From assembly GCA_964509125.1 (NCBI GenBank), contig CAZDVZ010000012.1, positions 1-48,045 of the forward strand: a stretch of 48,045 nucleotides of DNA. The letters run 5' to 3'. Shown here piece by piece: positions 41,881 through 48,045 of this stretch (positions are counted from its first letter, which is position 1; each line of letters opens with the position of its first letter). Source of the DNA: SIG653 sp964509125 (GTDB lineage Bacteria; Bacillota; Clostridia; Oscillospirales; CAG-382). Under the pieces are notes generated by a model. It saw only the letters and a list, made by a program, of their open reading frames with translations. It had not been told where the DNA came from and ran no database searches. Made by a program: the position numbers and the translations under genes.

Positions 41881-44073
41881 TTAACCTTTTTGCGGTCTTC
41901 CGCAGTTTTCGCACTTCTTTGTGAAGATACCTTTAAATACTCCTCCACAGTGGGGACAAAGGCCTTTTGATATTCTTTCTTCTACTAAAGCTTTTTCTGC
42001 TTTTTTTCTTTCTTCAAAGCCAATTTTTGCAGCTTTGATTTTCTCAGCAGATTCTGCTTTTTGAAGTCTTTTTAATTCGGCTTCTTTATGTTCAATCTCA
42101 ATTCGTCTTTGTTCAGCCTCCTCATCTTCTTTTATAATGCGCTCAAGTATGATATGAGAGACTTTTTCATGTTCTTCCGCAATAGCTTTTAGCTTATTAA
42201 TATCTGTTTCATTGTCAACAGTATGAAAAAGCGCTTTCGTTTCGGATGATAATTGGAAGTTTGCAACAATGTCTAAAACATTGCACCTTCCGTCATCGTT
42301 AAGCCCCGCAGCTATAAGTGTTCCATCTGCGCGAACTCCGACTGTATGGTGAGAGCCTGCAACAACATTAATTATTTCGCCCCAAGAAGAAAGATTGCAT
42401 TGTCCAAATTCGTTGCTACCTACGGAAATAACAGTTCCATCGTTTCGCAGACCGACAGTGTGATCATCGCCCGCTGCAATACCAATAATGTTGCTCCAAA
42501 CAGAAACATTACATTCGCCATAGGTGTTTTTTCCCGTAGCAACAACACTTCCGTTCCTTTTTAATCCAACCGTGTGAAATTCTCCGACGGAAATTGCAAT
42601 AATGTCTTTCCATGTGTCTACATTACATTGACCATAGTCGTTTGTTCCTACAGATACAACCGTTCCGTCACTTTTGAGTCCGACAGTATGTGTATCTCCT
42701 GCCTTTATTGATACAATATCATCCCATTCAGACACTTTGCATCTGTCATCATGACGAAATCCAACAGCAACAACGGTTTTATCGCTTTTGAGTCCTACAG
42801 AATGTCCGGGACCGGCGGCAACGGCAATGATGTTTTTCCACGAATCAACTTCGCATTTTCCGCTACCAGTTCCTCCCACAGCAATAACAGTTCCGTCGGC
42901 TTTTAAACCTAATGTGTGGCTGTATGAGCAAGCAGCAGCAATGATGTCGCTCCATTCTTCAATGTTGCATTGCAAATATTTGTTTTCGCCAACAGCAACG
43001 GCTTTTCTTCCGTCTTGAAGCACCACCGTGTGATTGGATGCAGAAACGGGGCGGGGGAGATATGAAATAAATCTTCTCGTGAGCTTTCCGTCTTCTGCCC
43101 TCTGATATAAAACAGCGGCATCAAAAAAATTACCTTTGTCTGCATTAATTGTAGCAACAGCGTCATAAATTCTATATCTATATTCCAAAATTTCCAACTG
43201 AAATTTGCATTTTTTGATTCTTTCTTTCGAATCTTTATAATGTTCAATTGACTTGAAAATCTCAATTGCTTTTTTGACAGCGCCAATTGAAGTGCTGTCT
43301 TCAAGATGAATTGCGGAATTATAAATTTTCTCATTGTGTTTTTCGGTTGCTTTTTTTGAAAAGTTGCTAAGTTTTGTTTTGGTTTCGTCATCAGCATATT
43401 TAAATGCAAATTCAAAACTGATCAAAGAATCAAAAGGAGTTTCCACACTTTCCAATTTTTCCAAAGAAGGTACTTTGAGCGTTGAGAGGAGTTTGCATAA
43501 ATATGCCTCAGAGCTATCGTGATGTATAGCTATTTCCTCTTCCGCATATTCACTTGCAGATGCCCAATCACCGATTTCCAAGGCTTGATATGCTTTTTTA
43601 ATTAGACGTGTTTGTTTTTTTTCCTCTTCTGATGTCCATAAATCAAAAGCTTTGATTCTGGCCTTTTCAACTTGATCTATAGTTTTTTTATATCTTTCTA
43701 AAACAGTTAAATGGGCATTTTGTAAAGTTAAAAGGGCGTTTTCGTCTTGTGAGAAAGGCGTGTCTGAAGATATACCACATATGAAGGTTTGTTTTTCTTC
43801 ATCATAAGATACATGATACTTGCAAAAGCCTTTCATTAAATACGCTTCTGCTTCATTAGGCAGGTCTTTTAAAATTTCGTCATAAATTTCTTCAGCTTTA
43901 TCAAAATCTTTTTTTGTAATAAGATCTCTTGCATGATTAAACATTTCGATGTATTTTTCTTCTGTTGTAAACGGAATGGATTGTGTGTTCAAACATAATT
44001 CGCAAGTTCCAACATGATTGTTCCCGATAGGATTCACTTTTGACCCGCAAAATCGACATTTTAAATATGACAT
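41881..44073 (-). CDS. RCC1-repeat protein with zinc ribbons and TPR-like helices
   Basis: A 730-residue cytoplasmic protein, no signal peptide. It opens with a zinc ribbon (YLKCRFCGSK ... GTCELC), followed by TPR-like helices (about 45-330). Six to seven RCC1/BNR-type beta-propeller repeats follow (about 350-610), each with the pattern AAGxxHTVGLKxDGTVxxVGxNxxGQCNV. Then come a Lys/Glu coiled coil (about 630-700) and a final zinc ribbon (LCPHCGGVFKG ... KKCENCGRPQ). Such propellers bind protein partners; the role of this architecture in bacteria is unknown. ATG 44073 has GGGAGG 8 nt upstream; the frame extends to 44127. It is monocistronic with a perfect promoter. Confidence 0.82.
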   Translation of the reverse strand: MSYLKCRFCGSKVNPIGNNHVGTCELCLNTQSIPFTTEEKYIEMFNHARDLITKKDFDKAEEIYDEILKDLPNEAEAYLMKGFCKYHVSYDEEKQTFICGISSDTPFSQDENALLTLQNAHLTVLERYKKTIDQVEKARIKAFDLWTSEEEKKQTRLIKKAYQALEIGDWASASEYAEEEIAIHHDSSEAYLCKLLSTLKVPSLEKLESVETPFDSLISFEFAFKYADDETKTKLSNFSKKATEKHNEKIYNSAIHLEDSTSIGAVKKAIEIFKSIEHYKDSKERIKKCKFQLEILEYRYRIYDAVATINADKGNFFDAAVLYQRAEDGKLTRRFISYLPRPVSASNHTVVLQDGRKAVAVGENKYLQCNIEEWSDIIAAACSYSHTLGLKADGTVIAVGGTGSGKCEVDSWKNIIAVAAGPGHSVGLKSDKTVVAVGFRHDDRCKVSEWDDIVSIKAGDTHTVGLKSDGTVVSVGTNDYGQCNVDTWKDIIAISVGEFHTVGLKRNGSVVATGKNTYGECNVSVWSNIIGIAAGDDHTVGLRNDGTVISVGSNEFGQCNLSSWGEIINVVAGSHHTVGVRADGTLIAAGLNDDGRCNVLDIVANFQLSSETKALFHTVDNETDINKLKAIAEEHEKVSHIILERIIKEDEEAEQRRIEIEHKEAELKRLQKAESAEKIKAAKIGFEERKKAEKALVEERISKGLCPHCGGVFKGIFTKKCENCGRPQKG

Positions 44074-44118
44074 TTGATAGCCTCCCGAGATCACAAAAAA
44101 TTCGTTTAATTTTGTTAC

Positions 44119-44147
44119 ATTATACATTGTTTCAAAACAAATGTCAA
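44119..44147 (-). promoter_or_regulatory. Perfect sigma-A promoter of the RCC1-repeat gene with embedded dyad
   Basis: On the - strand TTGACA (44147-44142), 17 bp, TATAAT (44124-44119). The spacer contains TTGTTT-CA-AAACAA (44128-44141), a 14-bp dyad ideally placed for a repressor. Confidence 0.85.
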
Positions 44148-44235
44148 TAGGTTGTAAACAAATGACCTGATTATCTTTAATGAAATTTTGCTTTTTATGG
44201 GAATATGTAACAGAGATAAGACAACAAACGATAAA

Positions 44236-45954
44236 TCAATGCTCTTTTAAAACGGATTCAATTTTTTCGTAAATGGTATTTTTAATAGGAAGCATGGTTT
44301 CTTTGGATAGCTTTAATATTTTTCTGTCATATGTCATAATTCCGTTTGTTTCGTCTTCAACATCAGAAAGTTGTGTGTAAACAGAAGCGCAAAGACCCAT
44401 TTCAACCGAAGGAATGATCTCGTTGTAATATAAATTCTCAACGGCTTTTGTGAAATCATCGGCACTTTTAAATTTCCCGTATCCATATGTTTTTTTGGTA
44501 TTGAAAGAGTGATTCTCAATTTTATAAGAATATCCACCAAATTCGGAAAGTATTACTGGTTTTTGAGCTTGTTTGTGTACATACTTTTTAAAATATGTGT
44601 GGATGCTGTCAACGTCGGACTCACTGCACTCATACCATCCTGACGCGGTATCCACAAAACGTGTGTCATCTAAAGATTTAACAAATCCAAACATTATGTT
44701 TCCTTCGAATTGTCCCCACCCCTCGTTGAAAATAGTCCAAAGACAAATTGAGGGGTGTTTTTTTAATGACTTAATAATTCGTTCTGTACAATCGGTAAAA
44801 GCTCTTCGCGTTGCAGAATCTTTGTGAAGCTTTTTGTCATTCCTTTTTTTTATCCCAATGGTGGGTAACGCAGTATCTCTTATAAAAGAATAATTGCCAT
44901 TGTTTATCATATCTTGAAAAACGACCATGCCAAGTCTGTCACAGTCATAATAAAAGCGTTCAGGTTCTGTTTTGATATGTTTTCTAAGCATATTAAAGCC
45001 CAAGCTTTTGGCTGTTTTTATATCGTTTTCAAAGCATTTGTATGATGCGGGTGTGAAAATTCCGTCGCTCCAATATCCTTGATCCAAAAGCCCGTGGAAG
45101 AAATAGGGCTTGCCGTTAAGACACAAGCGTTTTATACCATCAAATTCCAAAATTTCAAGTGTTCTGAATGCGAAATAGGTTTCAATTTTATCTGCGTCCG
45201 TTTTTACTGTAACATAGTATAAATATGGATTTTCAGGTGACCAAAAAATCGGCGCGTCAATTTCTATGTTTCCAACACCGTCATTTATTTCACATTTATT
45301 TTCTCCGGTGGGTGTTTTAATAAATGCAACACCGTTTAAAGAGTCATTTAGGTAGATTGAAACATTATTTTTATTTGTTGTAATTTCTACAAATTTAATA
45401 TGTTTTTCGGGAACGCTTTCCATCCATACTGTTTGCCAAATTCCCGAAACGGGAGTATACCACATACCGCCTCGTTTTTCCTTTTGTTTGCCATATGGTA
45501 ACCTTGATGTATTTAAGTTGTCAACGGCTCGTATGTGAAGAGTGTTTTCTCCGCATTTTAAAAAATCTGTAATATCAAAAGAAAAGCTGTCATAACCTCC
45601 AATGTGAAAACCAACTTCAGCATCATTCAAAAAAACTGTGGAATATTGATCAACAGCACCTATATGTAAAATGACCCTGTCCTTTTTAAAACCTTCGGGA
45701 ATGGTAAAAGATTTACGGTAGTGAAGTTCTGTTCCGTCGGGAAAATGCTTACCAACACCCGATAAAATAGATTCAGGCGAGAAAGGCACCAGTATCTTTT
45801 GATCAAACGATGGTTTTTCGTCTTTTTTACAAACTGAAAAATCCCACGTTCCGTTAAGATTTATATAAGAGTCTCTGACTAAAGTGGGCCTTGGATATTC
45901 TTCTAAAGGGATGTTTGGTAAATCTTCGCCTTCATTGGTGTACAATATTTTCAT
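44236..45954 (-). CDS. Glycoside hydrolase family 2 protein (beta-galactosidase/glucuronidase type)
   Basis: A 572-residue GH2 enzyme without a signal peptide, so intracellular. The sugar-binding N-terminal domain is marked by INLNGTWDFSV, the Ig-like domain by the central 170-270 region, and the TIM barrel by FNMLRKHIKTEPERFYYDCD. The acid/base Glu is in WTIFNEGWGQ (near 412) and the nucleophile Glu in VILSEFGGYSY (near 485). It is shorter than LacZ and closer in size to compact beta-glucuronidase or beta-mannosidase-like GH2 proteins; the exact sugar is not predictable. GAGGAAAC precedes ATG 45954. Confidence 0.88.
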   Translation of the reverse strand: MKILYTNEGEDLPNIPLEEYPRPTLVRDSYINLNGTWDFSVCKKDEKPSFDQKILVPFSPESILSGVGKHFPDGTELHYRKSFTIPEGFKKDRVILHIGAVDQYSTVFLNDAEVGFHIGGYDSFSFDITDFLKCGENTLHIRAVDNLNTSRLPYGKQKEKRGGMWYTPVSGIWQTVWMESVPEKHIKFVEITTNKNNVSIYLNDSLNGVAFIKTPTGENKCEINDGVGNIEIDAPIFWSPENPYLYYVTVKTDADKIETYFAFRTLEILEFDGIKRLCLNGKPYFFHGLLDQGYWSDGIFTPASYKCFENDIKTAKSLGFNMLRKHIKTEPERFYYDCDRLGMVVFQDMINNGNYSFIRDTALPTIGIKKRNDKKLHKDSATRRAFTDCTERIIKSLKKHPSICLWTIFNEGWGQFEGNIMFGFVKSLDDTRFVDTASGWYECSESDVDSIHTYFKKYVHKQAQKPVILSEFGGYSYKIENHSFNTKKTYGYGKFKSADDFTKAVENLYYNEIIPSVEMGLCASVYTQLSDVEDETNGIMTYDRKILKLSKETMLPIKNTIYEKIESVLKEH

Positions 45955-45987
45955 ATCTATGTTTCCTCTAAGGTATTTATTGATAAC

Positions 45988-46016
45988 ATTATATATTTTT
46001 TCGCTTCTTATGTCAA
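45988..46016 (-). promoter_or_regulatory. Perfect sigma-A promoter of the GH2 gene
   Basis: On the - strand TTGACA (46016-46011), 17 bp, TATAAT (45993-45988). It is divergent from the promoter of the transglutaminase-like gene. Confidence 0.88.
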
Positions 46017-46050
46017 GTATTAAGAGGTATAAATATTGTTTTCAAAACTA

Positions 46051-46079
46051 TTGACGAAGTTTAGTATGTGTGGTATAAT
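46051..46079 (+). promoter_or_regulatory. Promoter of the transglutaminase/ECF pair
   Basis: TTGACG (46051-46056), 17 bp, TATAAT (46074-46079). A short dyad, GTTTTCAAAAC (46038-46048), lies just upstream of the -35 and resembles the dyad in the RCC1 gene promoter. Confidence 0.8.
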
Positions 46080-46108
46080 TTTCATATGAAAGACTTATGG
46101 AGGATTGT

Positions 46109-47482
46109 ATGCTTTTTGAAAAATTTGATTATAGCGATATAAAATCATTAGCAATTGAAATGCCGCTTGAGATCAACTGTTATAAGTACGCAGGTGACTT
46201 TGAAGGTGAGATCGCGGCTATAGATAGATATCTTTCTAAAAATTCGCTTCCCGATGAACTCGTTGCACGTCTTAACATTGAAAAATTTATTGCAGGAGAA
46301 ATGAAGGATAATTATAAAACTGATTTTTATAACATTTTCAATCGTCTTAAATCAGAATTTCCTAATCTGACAGAGGAAATGCTGGAAACATTTATAGACA
46401 ACGGGCACGGAGACTTTATTGTTAAAGACGGAAATCGACTTTTTGAAGATTCGGCGTACATTAATTTAAAGCGCATTAAGGGAGATTATCTTCGCAAGCT
46501 GGCAGATCCGGAATACTATGATAAATCAAATTTTGAACTCAGAAATGAAAATCATGGGATAATGTGTGAAAAAGGGCATCGCGCATTTAGGTACACCATA
46601 AGAGAATGGATAAAACCTACGGTTTCCGAGGAATATGCAGGAAAACTTATTCGTGTTCATCTTCCGTTTCCGGCAGAATGTCCGGAACAATTTGAGATAA
46701 AGTTATTATCTTCAACTGAAGACCCATATATTTCCAAAGCGGAACAACGTACCGTTTTCTTTGAAAAGCCGTATGTGCCCGGAGAAGAGTTTTTTGTTGA
46801 GTATTCTTACATAAATAAGGCTGTTTATAAGGATATAACTCCTTTGATAGCTAAGGAGGGAAACCCCGGATTTTTCCTTGAGGAGCAATATCCTCACGTG
46901 AGATTTACTCCTTATATAAAAATGATTGCAAAAGAGCTTAAAGGAAATGATACAAATCCGCTCCTCCTTGCAAGAAGAGCTTATGAATGGGTCACACACA
47001 ATGTGGGATACTCGTATGTGCGTCCATATGTTTGCATTGAAAACATTTCAGAGTTTGCTGCAATAAACAGAAGGGGAGACTGCGGTGTAATGTCAACCTT
47101 GTTTATCACACTTTGCAGAGCATTGGGCGTTCCTGCAAAATGGCAGTCGGGATTGTACACAACGCCATATGAGATTGGATGTCACGATTGGGCAATGTTC
47201 TATGTAGAGCCTTATGGTTGGTTATACGCAGATCTTTCCATGGGTGAATCCACAGCAAGATGCGGCGAAAAAATTCTTTATAACCATTATTTTGGTAATC
47301 TTGACCCGTTCAGAACGGTAACTTGCAACGATTTTCAAAAACAGTTTGAGCCTCCGAAATCGTTTATGAGATGCGATCCTTATGACAATCAAATGGGAGA
47401 GGCAGAGTTTGAAGACGCGGGACTCTTCTTTGGCGATTGGAAATCCGGGAGAGAGGTTATTTCTTCCGAGGAAGTTAAGTGA
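46109..47482 (+). CDS. Transglutaminase-like (cysteine-protease fold) protein
   Basis: A 457-residue protein whose C-terminal half has the transglutaminase-like triad: Cys in RRGDCGVMSTLF (near 331), His in IGCHDWAMFYV (near 361) and Asp in WLYADLSMG (near 377). The preceding ARRAYEWVTHNVGYSYV is the usual lead-in helix. The N-terminal 270 residues are a helical part and a beta-rich part that I do not recognise. No signal peptide is visible, so cytoplasmic peptidase or amidase activity on peptides is most likely. ATG 46109 has GGAGG 5 nt upstream; ATG 46097 is inside the ribosome site's spacing. The next gene overlaps its stop. Confidence 0.82.
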   Translation: MLFEKFDYSDIKSLAIEMPLEINCYKYAGDFEGEIAAIDRYLSKNSLPDELVARLNIEKFIAGEMKDNYKTDFYNIFNRLKSEFPNLTEEMLETFIDNGHGDFIVKDGNRLFEDSAYINLKRIKGDYLRKLADPEYYDKSNFELRNENHGIMCEKGHRAFRYTIREWIKPTVSEEYAGKLIRVHLPFPAECPEQFEIKLLSSTEDPYISKAEQRTVFFEKPYVPGEEFFVEYSYINKAVYKDITPLIAKEGNPGFFLEEQYPHVRFTPYIKMIAKELKGNDTNPLLLARRAYEWVTHNVGYSYVRPYVCIENISEFAAINRRGDCGVMSTLFITLCRALGVPAKWQSGLYTTPYEIGCHDWAMFYVEPYGWLYADLSMGESTARCGEKILYNHYFGNLDPFRTVTCNDFQKQFEPPKSFMRCDPYDNQMGEAEFEDAGLFFGDWKSGREVISSEEVK

Positions 47483-47487
47483 AGTGT

Positions 47488-48039
47488 ATGAAAAAAATAC
47501 ATCTTAAAAACATAGTATTTGCAGGCGCTTTTATGGCATTGTGTGTTATCCTGCCCATGTCGTTTCATGCATTGGGAGGAAAAGAAGCCGGAACCGTATT
47601 TTGTCCTATGCATATTCCGGTTTTGGTTTGCGGTCTTTCCCTCGGCCCTATATACGGAACGCTTTGCGGTGTATTCGGCCCTGTTCTTTCTCATCTGTTT
47701 ACAGGGATGCCGTCTGTTGGAAATTTATATCCAATGATTGTTGAGTTGGCATTTTACGGCTTTGTATCCGGCATAATCGCAAAATATGCAAAAGTCAAGA
47801 ATACATATGCAAAGATTTATATAAGTTTAATATCTTCCATGATAATCGGGAGAATAGCTTCGGGTGTTTTCAAGGCGATAATATTCGACGCGGGAGAATA
47901 TTCTTTGTCTGTTTGGATAACCACATCTTTCATAACTTGTTTGCCCGGTATTGTTTGTCATATTATTTTAGTTCCTGCCATAGTTTTTGCTCTATCAAAG
48001 GCAAATCTTGCAAATTTAAGTAAGTCATTGTTGGTATAA
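47488..48039 (+). CDS. ECF transporter S-component-like membrane protein
   Basis: A 183-residue polytopic protein with five to six transmembrane segments. The first helix, IVFAGAFMALCVILPMSFH, and the loop GKEAGTVFCPMHIPVLVCGL resemble S-components that bind vitamins or cofactors for energy-coupling-factor importers; GPIYGTLCGVFGPVLSHLF is the next helix-loop. No EcfA/T genes are in the window, so it would share a common module. ATG 47488 is 5 nt after the upstream stop (an in-frame GTG 47479 overlaps it). Co-expression with a transglutaminase-like protein suggests a small peptide or peptide-linked substrate, which is inference. Confidence 0.7.
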   Translation: MKKIHLKNIVFAGAFMALCVILPMSFHALGGKEAGTVFCPMHIPVLVCGLSLGPIYGTLCGVFGPVLSHLFTGMPSVGNLYPMIVELAFYGFVSGIIAKYAKVKNTYAKIYISLISSMIIGRIASGVFKAIIFDAGEYSLSVWITTSFITCLPGIVCHIILVPAIVFALSKANLANLSKSLLV

Positions 48040-48045
48040 AAATAG

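Overview
The window looks like the chromosome of a low-GC, anaerobic, fermentative Firmicute of the class Clostridia, probably a gut or other polysaccharide-rich-habitat species. The evidence is Rex next to a bifunctional AdhE, an HndA/HndC-type flavin-based redox complex, dockerin-bearing secreted proteins, strong AGGAGG ribosome binding sites, textbook sigma-A promoters (TTGACA-17-TATAAT), a class A-like RNase P RNA and a tRNA with encoded CCA. Two runs of exactly 100 N (4285-4384 and 6932-7031) are scaffold gaps, so this is a draft or metagenome-derived assembly. No phage, transposon or CRISPR array was seen.

Layout. 1-143: tail of an unidentified gene. 225-3839 (+): a 5'-3' exonuclease, then an operon of two DHH phosphoesterases and SurE. 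3897-16802 (-): a long, tightly packed nine-gene block that reads RDD membrane protein, ABC ATPase, two sugar-type permeases, lipoprotein binding protein, SNase-type nuclease lipoprotein, OB-fold lipoprotein, dockerin protein, and dockerin protein with a DNA/RNA non-specific endonuclease domain. 17040-18794 (+), divergent from that block: Na/Pi cotransporter with a PhoU tail. 18941-20431: fused Wzz/BY-kinase. 20577-20652: tRNA-Val. 20718-22226: TPM-like and VTT membrane proteins. 22498-23052 (-): amidase. 23296-27170 (+): DUF5685, J-domain, two membrane proteins and a LysR regulator in a row. 27367-30626 (+): rex-adhE. 30919-32385: unknown 488-residue protein. 32454-36866 (-): murD followed by three paralogous M42 peptidases. 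36995-37336: rnpB. 37390-41676 (+): three-gene flavin/iron-sulfur complex resembling the Sporomusa-type Nfn transhydrogenase. 41881-44073 (-): RCC1-repeat/zinc-ribbon protein. 44236-45954 (-): GH2 glycosidase. 46109-48039 (+): transglutaminase-like protein and an ECF S-component-like protein.

The most interesting block is 1201-18794. Secreted nucleases and nucleic-acid-binding-like proteins share a transcription unit with an ABC importer whose binding protein resembles the glycerol-phosphate (UgpB) group. A Na/Pi symporter is divergent from it. A converging operon encodes enzymes that process oligonucleotides, pAp and nucleoside monophosphates. My reading, an inference, is a locus for scavenging phosphate and/or nucleosides from extracellular nucleic acid, possibly with the nucleases displayed through dockerins. 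Both assembly gaps fall inside repeats of these secreted proteins, and the flanking sequence lets the repeat phase and reading frame across each gap be worked out.
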